NCBI GenBank assembly: GCA_028274465.1
Contig: CM051456.1
Coordinates: forward strand, 44,762,870-44,826,869
Origin: Plantago ovata
Lineage: Eukaryota > Streptophyta > Magnoliopsida > Lamiales > Plantaginaceae
Length of the DNA: 64,000 nt
Reading direction: 5' to 3'
Part shown: positions 10,506 to 22,593 of the stretch, piece by piece
Numbering within the stretch: the stretch's first letter is position 1
Layout of the letters: each line of letters begins with the position of its first letter
Program-made: the position numbers and the translations under genes
Notes under the pieces: model-generated
Databases searched by the model: none
Told to the model about the DNA's origin: nothing
What the model saw: only the letters and a program-made list of their open reading frames with translations

Positions 10506-13126
10506 TTGCTCTTGATTGTGCAGACTTCAGCCACGGAGACAAACGATGCAATCTGGCACTTTGATAGTGGTTGTGGAAAGCACATGACGGGCAACAAGAA
10601 TAACCTTATAAACTATAGATGGTGGTCTAAAGGTCCAACAATAAGGTTTGCTGGTGGAGGCTCTGGTTCTACAAAAGGCTATGGTGACGTGAAGTTAGGA
10701 TGCATTACCATTACGGGAGTTCTTTATGTAAAAAATCTTAAGTTTAATCTTTTTAGCATGAGTCAGTTTGCTGACAAAGGATACTTCATCAAATCAAAAG
10801 TGATGAATGTAAACTTATAGATTTCGAGACTAAAATGGTTATTATGAATGCAAGAAGATCAGGAGGCTTGTACACCGTAGATTGGTCTTCAGCAATCGTT
10901 GAAAAATGCCTTGTCTCAGATCACGATTGCCTTGCTGAAAAAGCATGGTTATGGCATAAACGAACAAGTCATCTAAACTTCAAGACGCTGAATAAGCTGT
11001 CTAAAAAGGCACTTGTATTTAGATTACCTAAGGTTACTTTTAAGAAGGATTATGTTTGCAATGCATGTCAGCAAGGAAAGCAAACCAAATCTTCTTTCAA
11101 GAACAAGGCAGTACCGTCAACTACAAAACCTTTACAACTCTTGCACATGGACTTGTTTGAATCTTCTTCAACAAGCTATGTTGGTAAGAAGTATGGTCTA
11201 GTGGTGGTAGATGACTATTCAAGATTCACTTGGGTAGTATTTATCGAACACAAATCTGAAACAAGGACTGAAATACCTAACTTGCTGAATAAGCTTGAAG
11301 TCATGAAAAATGACAAGGTAAAAGTCATAATGACAGACCATGGTACTGAGTTTGTAAACCAGTACATAACTGAGTATTGCACTTCAAAAGGCATACAACA
11401 TCAGTTATCCTCAGTAAGGACACCACAACAAAACGGTGTTGCTGAACGGAAGAATCGTACCCTAAAAGAAGCCGCCAGAACAATGCTTGCTGACACTGAG
11501 ATAAGTGAGGCTTATTGGGTTGAAGCGATTAATACCGCCTGTTACACTCAAAACAGATGTTTGATTACTAAGGAATACAACAAAACTCCATATGAGTTGT
11601 TTGTTGGACGGCCTCCTAATATCACTCATCTAAGAGTATTTGGTTGTAAGTGTTTCGTTCTTAATAACGGTAGAGAATACCTAAGAACATTTCAACCAAA
11701 GGCAGACGAAGCGATATTTCGCAGTTACGCCTTGCATAGTAAATCTTATAGAGTTTACAACAAAAACGCACAAAAGATCGAAGAATCACTGCATGTTGTA
11801 TTCTACGAAAAGACACAAGGAGTGCCTGCTGAAGAAGAAATATCAGAATGTATGAAAAAGCTAATCATACATGAGCAAAGAATTGAATCTAATGCTAGGC
11901 AAATCAAGTCAATGGAACTAAATGATGATTCTGACAATGACTCCCCTTCCCCAAGTCATGACAAGATAAATATAGTTCACGACAAGGAATTTCCAGCAAA
12001 AGACGCAGTTGCTCCGGAAGTTGCTGAAACTACGCAACCTCCCGTGCCTGCTGATGACTTACCACAATCTAGCAATGCTGAACAAGCAGTTGCTGATGAA
12101 CCAATCTCAGCAGAGACACAAAATCCCAGTAGTACTGAACAAGTACATGCTAAAGAGTCACATGCTGATCAGCAAACATATCCAGATCCAACGAGCAGAA
12201 AACCTGTTAATAAATGGATTAGAGATCATCCCTCTACGGATATGATTGGTGATATTGATAAACACCAAGTGACTAGATCCAAAATTTCTGCTACTCATGG
12301 ACTTGCTGAAGAAGCAACTGTCGTAGAAGTAGAATCATTATTCTCTTGCTTTGTTTCAGAAATTGAACCCAAGACTATAGAAGAAGCTCTAAAGCATTCT
12401 GAATGGATCAAGGCAATGCAAGAAGAACTGAATCAATTTGAAAGGAACAAAGTCTGGAAACTTGTACCTCTTGCTGAAGGCAAGAAAGCTATTGGTACAA
12501 AGTGGGTGTTCAGAAACAAGCTGAGTGAGTCTGGTGAAGTAACAAGAAACAAAGCACGTTTAGTTGCTCAAGGTTACTGTCAGTCTGAAGGATTGGACTA
12601 TGATGAGTCTTATGCACCAGTTGCAATATTGGATGCAAATAGGCTTTTCTTGGCCTTTGCTGCTCACAATGACTTCATTGTTTACCAAATGGATGTTAAA
12701 AGTGCATTCTTGAATGGTGAACTTGCTGAAGAAGTCTACTTAGAACAACCCCCTGGCCTTGAACTTCCCTCAGAAACCAAGATGGTATACAAGCTTCAGA
12801 AAGCTGTATATGGTCTAAAGCAAGCACCAAGAGCATGGTATGATACCTTGGCTAAGTTCTTGCTGGATAATGGTTTCAAGAAAGGTGAAGTTGATAAAAC
12901 CTTGTTTACCATGAACCATGATGTTAAAATACTCTTAGTTCAAATTTATGTGGATGACATAATTTTTGGATCTAAGGACAAGCAACTTTGTGATGATTTT
13001 GCCAAACTCATGACAAACAACTTTGAAATGAGTATGATGGGAAAATTGAATTATTTCCAAGGATTGCATGTCAAGCAACTCAAAGATGGAATATTCAAGC
13101 AAAGTATGCGAAAGAAATGCTCATAA
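10506..13126 (+). pseudogene. S1 Pol: protease, integrase, reverse transcriptase (one frameshift)
   Basis: Protease at 10506-10820 with the D-S-G active site (WHFDSGCGKHMTG). A frameshift near 10820 is followed by the long ORF 10835-13126. In that ORF: His41/His46/Cys75/Cys78 zinc site, integrase D106, D168 and E204 (D168-E204 spacing 35), a variable acidic linker (about residues 370-500), then RVT_2-type RT with YVDD at 12947-12958. Domain order PR-IN-RT is the copia order. RT ends early through a small deletion near 13095-13126. Pol lies in a different frame from Gag, and TAA codons close both frames at 10494-10500. Confidence 0.85.
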
Positions 13127-13875
13127 AGTTTAGGATCAAAGAGGAAGAGAAACCTGAAAAGATCCCTATGAGTGTTGGTACCAAATTGGGCTATACTAAA
13201 GAAGATAAAAGTGTTGAAGAACACAAGTATAGGAAGCTCATTGGTTCCTTTTTGGATTTAACAGTCAAAGACCCTGACTTCAGTATGTGTTTGTGTGTGG
13301 CAAGATTCCAATCTGATCCAAGAGATCAAACTACAAAAGCAATCAAGATACTGAAATATGTCAAAGGTACAGTCAATGTTGGATTATGGTACCTAAGATT
13401 AGGACTTGAATTGGTGGTTATTCTGAATGCGATCATGGAGGATCAACTCTTGATAGAAAAAGTACCTCGGAACTTGTCAGTTTTGGGTACAGATTAATAT
13501 CATGGTCAGCAAGAAGCAACCTGTGTTGCCAATTCATCTAGCAGAATCGAGTAACATTGCGACTGGTGTTGCACGGCTCAAATCCTATGGATTCAGCAAC
13601 AATTAAGAGATATGGTATTTCTTCGCAAAGAAAACACCAATCTTTTGTGATAATACAAGTGCTATTGCTATCACGCAAAATCCTAAGTTTCACTCAAGGA
13701 CTAAGCACATTGATATTAGACATCATTTCATTAGAGATCATGTGGAAAAAGGAGATATTGAGTTGTGAAAGTAGGCACTGATGATCAACTTGCTGACATC
13801 TTACCAAGCCCCTACCAGATAATAGGTTCGCAATGCTAAGGTAAACCTTGGATTGTTTGAACTACCTCAATAAGG
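13117..13875 (+). pseudogene. S1 RT end and RNase H (heavily frameshifted)
   Basis: The ORFs 13117-13497 and 13557-13781 carry pieces of the sequence read cleanly in S3 (24457-25230). Many single-base losses are visible: for example the S3 text around 24600-24760 corresponds to 13260-13410 with several missing bases. RNase H ends near 13873 at CTCAATAA. This stretch is more damaged than the rest of S1, which may partly reflect low-quality sequence next to the gap. Confidence 0.7.
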
Positions 13876-13884
13876 ATACAGGTG

Positions 13885-14170
13885 GCAAAATGCTGAAACA
13901 GGTATCAGCAAGCCAAGATATTACTAATCATTAAAGCCCGTCCACTAATTTCTCTAATACATGAATAGGATCACTCATGATTGTTGAAACAGGCATTCAC
14001 AAGTATTCCTTCAAAACGGTATTTGTTAGGAAACTTGTCACTTGCTGAGACAAGGCACTCATAAAGAAAAACACTTAAAGATGGCTGAGACGGGTATTCA
14101 GACAATCAAAGATACTGAAACAGGTATTCAATATCCAAGGGAATTTCTGAGACAGGAAACTACAAGAAAA
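13885..14170 (+). repeat. S1 stem-loop array (copy 1)
   Basis: After the RNase H stop come repeated units of the form CTGA(A/G), loop AC(A/G)GG(T/C/A)A, (T/C)TCAG, near 13890, 13985, 14043, 14083, 14113 and 14148. Several are slightly degraded here. The better copies are in S3 (25251-25620) and S5 (56160-56612). Confidence 0.7.
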
Positions 14171-14215
14171 TCGAAAAAACTACTCATTTTCAAATTTTAC
14201 CAAAAGATGTCTCAG

Positions 14216-14315
14216 NNNNNNNNNNNNNNNNNNNNNNNNNNNNNNNNNNNNNNNNNNNNNNNNNNNNNNNNNNNNNNNNNNNNNNNNNNNNNNNNNNNNN
14301 NNNNNNNNNNNNNNN
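14216..14315. other. Assembly gap (100 N)
   Basis: Exactly 100 N, the usual placeholder for a gap of unknown size. The left side is S1 sequence just past its stem-loop array and the right side is the minus-strand RNase H of S2. If both elements were once complete, the gap hides the rest of S1's 3' region, the first 312 bp of its 3' LTR, and S2's stem-loop and envelope-like regions plus its 3' LTR of about 1.5 kb. Confidence 0.98.
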
Positions 14316-15790
14316 TCTGTCTAATATCAATGTGCTTAGTCTTTGAGTGAAACTTAGGATTTTGCGTGATAGCAATAGCACTTGTATTATCACAAAAGAT
14401 TGGTGTTTTCTTGCAGAAATACCCAATCTCTTAATTGTTGCTGAATCCATAGGATTTGAGCTGTGCAACAACCAGCTGCAATGTATCAGATTCAGTAGAT
14501 GAATTGGCAACACAGGTTTGCTTCTTGCTGAACCATGATATTAATCTAGTACCAAAAACTGACAAGTTCCAGAGGTACTTTTTCTATCAAGAGTTGATCC
14601 TCCATATCAGCATCAGAATAACCAACCAATTCAATCCAGAATCTTTAGGATACCATAATCCAACATGACTGTACCTTTAACATATTTCAGTATCTTATTG
14701 CCTTTTGTAGGTGATTCTCTTGGATCAGATTGGAATCTTGCCCACACACAAACAGACATACTGAATGTCAGGTCTGCTTGTTGTTAAGTACAACAAGGAA
14801 CCAATGAGCTTCCTATACTTGTGTTCTTCAACACTTTTATCTTCTTTAGTATAGCCCAATTTGGTACCAACACTCATAGGGATCTTTTCAGGTTTCTCTT
14901 CCTCTTTGATCCTAAACTTTATGAGCGTTTCTTTCTCATACTTTGTTTGATTTATGAATATTCCATCTTTGAGTTGCTTGACTTGCAATCCTAGGAAATA
15001 ATTCAATTTACCCATCATACTCATTTCAAACTTGTTTTTCATGAGTTTGACAAAATCATCACAAAGTTGCTTGTCCTTAGATCCAAAATTATGTCATCCA
15101 CATAAATTTGAACTAAGAGTATTTTACCATCATGATTCATGGTAAATAAGGTTTTGTCAACTTCACCTTTCTTGAAACCATTTTCCAGCAAGAACTTAGC
15201 CAAGGTATCATACCATGCTCTTGGTGCTTGCTTTAGACCATATACAGCTTTCTGAAGCTTGTATACCATCTTGATTTCTGAGGGAAGTTCAAAGCCAGGG
15301 GGTTGTTCTAGGTAGACTTCTTCAGCAAGTTCACCATTCAAGAATGCACTTTAACATCCATTGGTAAACAATGAAGTCATTGTGAGCAGCAAAGGCCAAG
15401 AAAAGCCTAATTGCATCCAATCTTGCAATGGTGCATAAGACTACTCATAGTCCAATCTTCAGTCGACAGTAACTTGAGCAACTAAACGTGCTTTATTTCT
15501 TGTTACTTCACCCGATCACTCAGCTTGTTTCTGAACACCACTTTGTACCAATAGCTTTCTTGCCTTCAGCAAGTGGTACAAGTTTCCAGACTTTGTTCCT
15601 TTCGAATTGATCCAGTTCTTCTTGCATTGCCTTTATCCATTCAGAATGTTTTAAAGCTTCTTCTATGGTTTTAGGTTCAATTTTGAAACAAAGCAAGAGA
15701 ACAATGATTCTACTTCTACGACAGTTGCTTCTTCAGCAAGTCCATGAGTAGCTTTGGATCTAGTCATGGCGTTTATTATATCGCCATCAT
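14316..15790 (-). pseudogene. S2 RNase H and reverse transcriptase (broken)
   Basis: Minus-strand pieces: RT core 15341-15039 (includes FLNGELAEE-like start and YVDD), RT end and RNase H start 15042-14725, and RNase H remnants to 14316 at the gap. The N-terminal RT (15790-15341) is broken by several single-base changes, e.g. near 15345, 15430 and 15530. The catalytic YVDD is present but no frame spans the domain. Confidence 0.78.
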
Positions 15791-17306
15791 ATCCGTAGAG
15801 GGATGATCTCTAATCCATTTATTAACAGGTTTTCTGTTTGTTGGATCTGGATATGTTTGCTCATCAGTATGTGACTCTTCAGTACTACTGGAATTTGTGT
15901 CTCTGCTGAGATTGGTTCATCAGCAACTGCTTGTTCAGTATTGCTTGATTGAGGTAGCTCATCAACAGGCACTGGAGGTTGCGTAGTTTCAGCAACTTCC
16001 GGAGCAACTGTGTCTTTTGCTGGAAATTCTTTGTCGTGAACTATATTTATCTTGTCAGGACTTGGGGGAGGAGAGTCATTGTCAGAATCATCATTTAGTT
16101 CAATTGACTTTATTTGCCTAGCATTAGATTCAGTTCTTTGCTCATGTATGATTAACTTTTCATACATTCTGATATTTCTTCTTCAGCAGGCACTCCTTGT
16201 GTCTTTTCATAGAATACAACATGCACTGATTCTTCGATCTTTTGTGCCTTTTTGTTGTAAACTCTATAAGCTTTACTATGCAAGGAGTAGCCGAGAAATA
16301 TCACTTCGTTTGCCTTTGGTTGAAATGTTCTTAGGTATTCTCTACTATTATTAAGAACGAAACACTTGCAACCAAATACTCTTAGATGAGTGATATTAGG
16401 AGGTCTTCCAAAAAACAATTCATAAGGAGTTTTGTTGTATTCCTTTGTAATCAAACATCTGTTTTGAGTATAACAGGCGGTATTAATCGCTTCAACCAAA
16501 TAAGCCTCACTTATTTCAGTGTCAGCGAGCATTGTTCTTGCGTCTTCTTTAAGGGTACGATTCTTCCGTTCAGCAACACCGTTTTACTGTGGTGTTCTTA
16601 CTGAGGATAACTGATGTTGTATACCTTTAGAGGTACAATATTCAGTTATGTACTGGTTTACAAACTCAGTACCAGGGTCTGTCCTTATGACTTTTACCTT
16701 GTCATTTTTCATGACTTCAAGCTTATTCAGCAAGTTAGGTATTTCAGTCCTGGTTTCAGATTTGTGCTTAAAAGTAACCTTAGGTAATCCAACTACAAGT
16801 GCCTTTTTAGACAGCTTATTCAGCGTCTTGAAGTTTAGATGACTTGTTCGTTTATGCCATAACCATGCTTTTTCAGCAAGGCAATCGTGATCTGAGACAA
16901 GGCATTTTTCAACGATTGCTGAAGACCAATCTCCGGTGTACAAGCCTCCTGATCTTCTTGCAATCATAATTACCTTTTTAGTCTCGAAATCTATAAGTTT
17001 ACATTCATCACTTTTGATTTTGACGAAGTATCGTTTGTCAGCAAACTGACTCATGCTGAAAAGGTTAAACTTAAGATTTTTGACATAGAGAACACCAGTA
17101 ATGGTTATGCATCCTAACTTCACGTCACCATAGCCTTTTGTAGAACCGGAGCCTCCACCAGCAAACCTTATTGTTGGACCTTTAGACCACCGTCTATAGT
17201 TTATAAGGTTATTCTTGTTTCCCGTCATGTGCTTCCCACAACCACTATCAAAGTGCCAGATTGCATCGTTTGTCTCCGTGGCTGAAGTCTGCACAATCAA
17301 GAGCAA
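15787..17306 (-). pseudogene. S2 protease and integrase with internal deletion
   Basis: ORF 17306-16584 begins with the protease (D-S-G active site) and runs into integrase. Compared with S1, about 69 codons are missing in frame at a junction near 16766-16770. The loss removes the CxxC half of the zinc site and the first catalytic Asp, so the integrase is dead even though the frame stays open. A stop replaces Gln just before NGVAERK (about 16584). The C-terminal part and acidic linker continue at 16532-15787. Confidence 0.82.
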
Positions 17307-17311
17307 ACAAG

Positions 17312-19671
17312 TTAATTATCCAATAATGTATGTCCATTAACATGTTCAAGAATGCGTCCAGTGGAAACCCAAGTCTTAAGTTTTTCAACTTTGACTTGTT
17401 TTCTACTTGCTGAGGAACTAGGAGGTTTTGAGCTGAAAGACTTTTGATTCGTGCTGATCAAATCCACTTTCTGATGTGGTGTCTTGCTCGGTTGACCTTT
17501 TTGCTGAACATACTTTTCAGTAAGTTCTTTTCTAGCAAGGTTCCTTCTAGCCCTAGCATTAAGAGTCTTTTCAGAACTCTTAGGCTTGATTTTCTTCATC
17601 TCTTTGAAGTATCTTTGTTGACTTTGCTTATACTCGTGAAAAAGTTGACTTTGCTTGGTTTTGAAACCGATTCCACTTTTCGGAGAATGCTGGGCTTTTG
17701 TGTCAGCAACCTTACTTGATTCAGGTTTGTCAGCAAAGGTCTTCTGATTACTTTTAGTAATCTTGCCTTTAGACTTAACAATTTGCTTTTCAGCAACTTG
17801 TTTGGCGGAATGCTTCACAGCATCCTTCTTCTTTCAAGTTTGCTTCTCATCAACCTGTTTTCCTTTTAAAGTCTTGTTACTTTGAGTAGCAACAGCGGAC
17901 TTTATGGTCGTAGGTACTTGATTGCATGTTTCAGCAACCTTAGATTGACCAAACTGATAGAGTTCTGGTAGACCACTATCAGTAGCACGTACAAAGGAAA
18001 TCGGTGATTTATCTTTACTCAAGATTTCTACGTCATCACCTTCATACGTTGCACCTAAACCTTCTTTCTGAGATGGATCTCTCAAGTAAGAGTTTAGTTC
18101 AATCAGCGTATTACTTGCGTCCACATAAGATTTGAAATTGATTTTCATCTTTTTCATTTCTTGGATTTCAGCAAGTAACTTTAGAATTGAGGACTGATAT
18201 TCTTCCAATTCTAATGCCATTTGAGAATTCTTCTCTGTAGCTTCAGCAATCAACTTCTTAAGACGCCTTATTTCAGCATCCTTTTCTTCTGTCTCTTCCT
18301 TCAGCAAGACATACTTTTCAGTAGTTTGCTTGGTCAGAGATTCAGCAATCTGTAGTTTCTCTTGCTGTCTGCTCAGAGTTTTCTCAAATCTTTCGATTTC
18401 TCCTTGAATCTTGTCAAGGTCAATCTCGTCTTCACTTTCTGAGTCGAGTCAGAGGTAGGGTTGTTTACCTGACCGGCCATGAGGCAGAACTCGTAGTTGA
18501 CACATCTGGATAAGCTTCCATAGCTATTCCGCAAACTTCTTTGCCAATCTCCACGTCTAGAGTGGCTTCTTCATCGTCAGTGTCTGAACTTTCATCCTCA
18601 CTGTCTTCGGAGCTAGTATCAATGCACAATGCATCGATCTTTGCTTGAAGCTTCTTCTTTTCTTCAGCAATTAAAGCTCTCTTGAACTTCTTCTTCTTTT
18701 CAGCAGATTTGCCTTTCAGCAAAGGGAAATTAGCTTTGAAGTGTCCAGGCTTTTTGCAGTAAAAACAGAGATCATTTCCAACTGCTGGTTCTTCTGACGA
18801 GGTTGCTTACTCAGCTTGCTTGTTCAGGGAGCTAGTCTCATTCTTGTACTTATGGTAGTTGTTACCAAGATGCTTTTTCAGCTTCTCTTTTGCTTTTCGC
18901 CTTTCAAGTTCCTTGCTGATGAATTTCTTCATGTTTTTGACAACCAAAGAGTTTTCATCAGTAGGCTCTTTATCATTCTTCTTTTCAGAAGATGACGGCT
19001 TTGCAGCAAGAGCTATGTTTTGCGATTTTTCAGCAAACACATTTTCTCTTTGCTTTGTCTCATAATTGATGGTAGCAAGATGAGAGAACAACTCTGTTGG
19101 TGTAATATCCTGATTGTAATAGAAATTCTAAGTGTGGATCCATTCTTGATTCAGACTTCTGATAATGGTTTTCACTAACAAGAGTTGTGAATCTGAAGTC
19201 CAAGTCTTCCAGTGACTCGTTTGTACCTTGCTTAAAGTTTTGAAACTTTAATTTAAGTACTTCAAGTTTGTTTTCCTTGGTTTTGTCAGATCCAGCACAA
19301 AGATCTTGAACCATTTTCCAAGCTTCCTTAGCAGTTTTAGCACCCCACAGTTTGCACTGTATGGTATCCGGAGTTGATCGAATGATGATGTTTCTTCCTT
19401 GGCCATCAAGACGGAATCTCTTGGCTTCGTCGGAAGTCCATTCCTCTCTAGGTTTTGGCACAACGGTATCCGTCGGTTCGCCTAAGATAGTTTCCTTTCC
19501 AGCTTCAGTGGTCTTGTGAGGGAAACTCCTTTCAACCTTAGTGATCTTGATAGGTCCATCATTAATGATAGTGACCATCTCATCACTAATGGCCTCAAGA
19601 TGTAGCATAATGTTGTTTCGCCATTTTTCGTAATTTTCCAGCTTCAGCAAGGGAGCATCACCAAAAGACAT
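17312..19671 (-). pseudogene. S2 Gag (several frames)
   Basis: The start ATG is at 19671 (MSFGDAPLLKLENY). Pieces follow at 19091-18807, 18722-18465 (Lys-rich, then Asp/Ser-rich acidic), 18307-17834 (coiled coil) and 17818-17312 (Lys-rich tail). The zinc knuckle lies around 18790-18735. As in S1, Gag stops immediately before Pol and the two are in different frames with the same offset. Glu is present where S1 has its nonsense codon. Confidence 0.78.
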
Positions 19672-19768
19672 CCTCTCAGCAAAGCACTACCAACTGATCA
19701 AGTGAGAGTGATTTACGGAAAGCACCTAAGGGGATCTAGGTTCAGTGCTGAAGGTTAAAGAACCTCCT

Positions 19769-19780
19769 GCTCTGATACCA
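19769..19780 (-). promoter_or_regulatory. S2 primer-binding site (initiator Met tRNA)
   Basis: GCTCTGATACCA on the plus strand is the reverse complement of TGGTATCAGAGC, two bases from the LTR edge at 19783. It fixes the orientation of S2. Confidence 0.9.
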
Positions 19781-19782
19781 CT

Positions 19783-21329
19783 TGTTGGTCCCTTTAAACA
19801 ACAAGAAAAGACTAGAGGGGGGGGGGTGAATAGTCTTTTCAAACTTTCGTCGTTTAAAACTTTCTCAGCAAGTGCTTATTACTTTTCATTAATGAGTTTG
19901 CTGATACTTAAAATCAGAGAGCGGAAGTCTTTGATACAATAACTGCTCTTTCAATAAATGAAGGTTTCAACAAGTGATGTGAGTGACTGTGTACAGATAG
20001 ATATGGTTTGCTGAAAACTAAATACAGTAAGTAAATAACACAAACACTTTTATAGTGGTATCTGAGAGTGGCGTAATCTCTCAACTAATCCACTTTGTCC
20101 TTTCTAGGACTGAATCCACTAAGATAAGATTGAGGTTCCTTACAACACCTATCTAGAGCGATTCAAACAGAAACCAAAGCACACTTGCTTCGTCTCCAAC
20201 CTAAACTAGAGAACGCAACCTTGTTCTCCACAAAACTTGGTACTTTTAATCAGCAAAACTATGCTCGATTAAGTTCGCCCTGAATATCACGCCTGAAAGG
20301 GTGTATTTTCAGTTAGAGAGGTTTGGGGTGAGAAAACTTAATTATAACTTATTCACTTACAACAAGTAATCTAAGAAACAAAACTTTGAATACTTTGCTG
20401 TAAACAAGTTTGATTATTTCTGGTGTCAAGACTTGTTCTTGTTCGAAACAAAGAAAGAACACTTAACTAATTTCTTAGTCGTGCAAATTCTACTTCTTCA
20501 CAAGTAGCTTTTTCAAGCTTTAAGTCTTGGAACGGATCAATGGCAGTAGAGAGTATTGAAGGGTTTGTGAGTTTAAGCATAAGTGAGAGTATGATCACGT
20601 TGTTGACACGCTTCAACTCTTTGCCGGATGACCACTATTTATAGTGAAAATAAGGAGCCGTTTGAATTTCAAATTCTAAGGCTTTTGTTCCTTAAAATGT
20701 CACTATCTTGCTTTTGTACTTTCAGCAGCGTCCTTGTTTGTCTTCTAGTCTTCATGTCCTTCGCGTGCATGCTTTGCATTTAATGCTCATTTGAATAGAA
20801 TTCGAACAGTAACATTGGAGCGCAAATGTAAGTACTTTCAGCAAGAGGTCACATATGTTCCATCAGCAAGTGGTCAGTCTCAGTTCAGCAAGCACAACCT
20901 ACTCTGTCTTTCAGATTTTCACTTATGCAATGCTGTTGCTGAAGTTTCCACTTTCTCAGCAACATGTGCCTTTGTAGATACCAGTCTTCAGAAATCTTCT
21001 AGTCTTCAGATCTTCAAAATCTTCAAGTCTTAAGATCTTCAAAATCTTCAAGATTCTGAGCGGTTCTAAATGCTTCAATAGTTTGTTTGTAAAAACAAAG
21101 TACATCATCAGCAAATGCTTCAATAGGTTGTATTTCTTTTCAGAAAACAAGATACATCATAAGCTTTAAAACCAACCTATATAGCACCTATTCTAAGTCT
21201 TCAGCAAACGTTCCTCTTTTACAATGTCCTTAAAATTCTAAACTCCTATGGACCTTAAGAGTACTAGTTACTGGACTTTCCTTAATTTAGAATGGTTAAT
21301 TGCTCATCAAAATTACAAGTTTCCTAACA
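19783..21329 (-). repeat. S2 5' LTR (1547 bp, minus strand)
   Basis: On the plus strand it begins TGTTGGTCCC and ends TTTCCTAACA. The TATA box complement CTATTTATAG is at 20635-20644. A run of G (about 19819-19826) mirrors the C run of the S1 LTR. Relative to S1 it lacks the first of the two small U5 hairpins. Confidence 0.9.
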
Positions 21330-22593
21330 TGAAGACTGGTATCTACAAAGGCACATGTTGCTCAGAAAGTGGAAACTTCAGCAACAACATTGCATAAGTG
21401 AAAATCTAAACGACAGAGTACGTTGTGCTTGCTGAAACTGAGACTGACCACTTGCTGATGGAACATTTGTGACCTCTTGCTGAAAGTACTTGTATTTGCG
21501 CTCCAATGTTACTGTTTGAATTTTATTCAAAAGAGCATTAAATGCAAAGCAAGCACGCGAAGGACATGAAGACTAGAAGACAAACAATGACGCTGCTGAA
21601 AGTACAAAAGCAAGATTGTGACATCTTAAGGAACAAAAGCCTTAGAATTTGAAATTCAAATGGCTCCTTATTTTCACTATAAATAGAGGTCATCCGGCAA
21701 AGAGTTGAAGTGTGTCAACAACGTGATCAAACTCTCACTTGTGCTTAAACTCACATACCCTTCAATACTCTTTACTGCCATTGATCCGTTCCAAGACTTA
21801 AAGCTTGAAAAAGCTACTTGTGAAGAAGTAGAACTTACACGGCTAAGAAATTAGTTAAGTGTTCTTTCTTTCTTTCGAACAAAAACAAGTCTTGACACTA
21901 GAAACAATCAAACTTGTTTACTGCAAAGTATTCAAAGTTTTGTTTCTTAGATTACTTGTTGTAACTGAGTAAGTTATAATTAAGTTATCTCATCCCAAAC
22001 CTCTCTAACTGAAAATACACCCTTTCAGGCGTGATATTCAGGGGTAACTTAATCGAGCATAGTGTTGCTGATTAAAAGTCCAAAGTTTGGTGGAGAACAA
22101 GGTTTCGTTCTCTAGTTAGGTTGGAAACGAAGCAAGTGTGCTTTAGTTTCTGTTTGGATCGCTCTAGATAGGTGTTGTAAGGAACCTCAAACTTATCCTA
22201 GTGGATTCAGTCCTAGAAAGGACAAAGTGGATTAGTTGAGAGATTACGCCACTCTCAGATACCACTATAAAAAGTGTTTGTGTGATTTACTTACTGTACT
22301 TAGTTTTCAGCAAAGCATATCTATCTGTACACAGTCACTCACATCACTTGCTGAAACTATCACTTACTGACAAAGCACTTATTGTATCAAAGACTTCCGC
22401 TCTCTGATTTTAAGTATCAGCAAACCTAGTTACTGAGAAGTAACTTGCGCTTGCTGAGAAAGTTAAGTATGAGCAAACTCATTACTGAAAAGTAATAAGT
22501 ACTTGCTGAGAAAGTTTTTAAACGACAAAAGTTTGAAAAGATTATTCACCACCCCCCCCCCTAGTCTTTTCTTGTTGTTTAAAGGGACCAACA
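21330..22593 (+). repeat. S1 3' LTR, distal 1264 bp
   Basis: Corresponds base for base in length to 6771-8034. TATA box at 21677-21686. The U5 hairpins are intact at 22430-22443 and 22481-22496. Ends CCAACA followed by the target duplication ACAAC. The missing first 312 bp should lie in the assembly gap on the far side of S2. Confidence 0.88.

Larger units (their letters stand above)
14316..21329 (-). mobile_element. S2: SIRE-type copia element, minus strand, 3' end lost in gap
   Basis: Reading on the minus strand: 5' LTR 21329-19783, primer site 19780-19769, Gag from 19671, Pol to 14316. The LTR end at 21329 joins S1's 3' LTR directly, so S2 inserted into S1. The target-site copy on the right would be TGAAG (21330-21334) and the left copy lies in the gap. 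Nearly all domains can be aligned with S1 but carry frameshifts, stops and an in-frame integrase deletion. Confidence 0.85.
6459..22593 (+). mobile_element. S1: SIRE-type Ty1/copia element, interrupted by S2 and a gap
   Basis: The outer ends are TGTTAGG at 6459 and CCAACA ending at 22593, flanked by the 5-bp duplication ACAAC (6454-6458 and 22594-22598), so these are the true ends of one insertion. Contents: 5' LTR 6459-8034, primer site, gag, pol, the stem-loop array, then the assembly gap, the minus-strand S2, and the last 1264 bp of the 3' LTR (21330-22593). The 3' LTR part equals positions 6771-8034 of the 5' LTR in length, so S2 entered the 3' LTR 312 bp from its start. Family call: initiator-Met primer site, extended Gag with coiled coil, and close kinship with S3 and S5, which carry the envelope-like ORF. 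Confidence 0.88.

Noticed and set aside
20791..21033. ORFs inside SIRE LTRs
   Set aside because: They are short, not conserved in frame between LTR copies and overlap promoter sequence.
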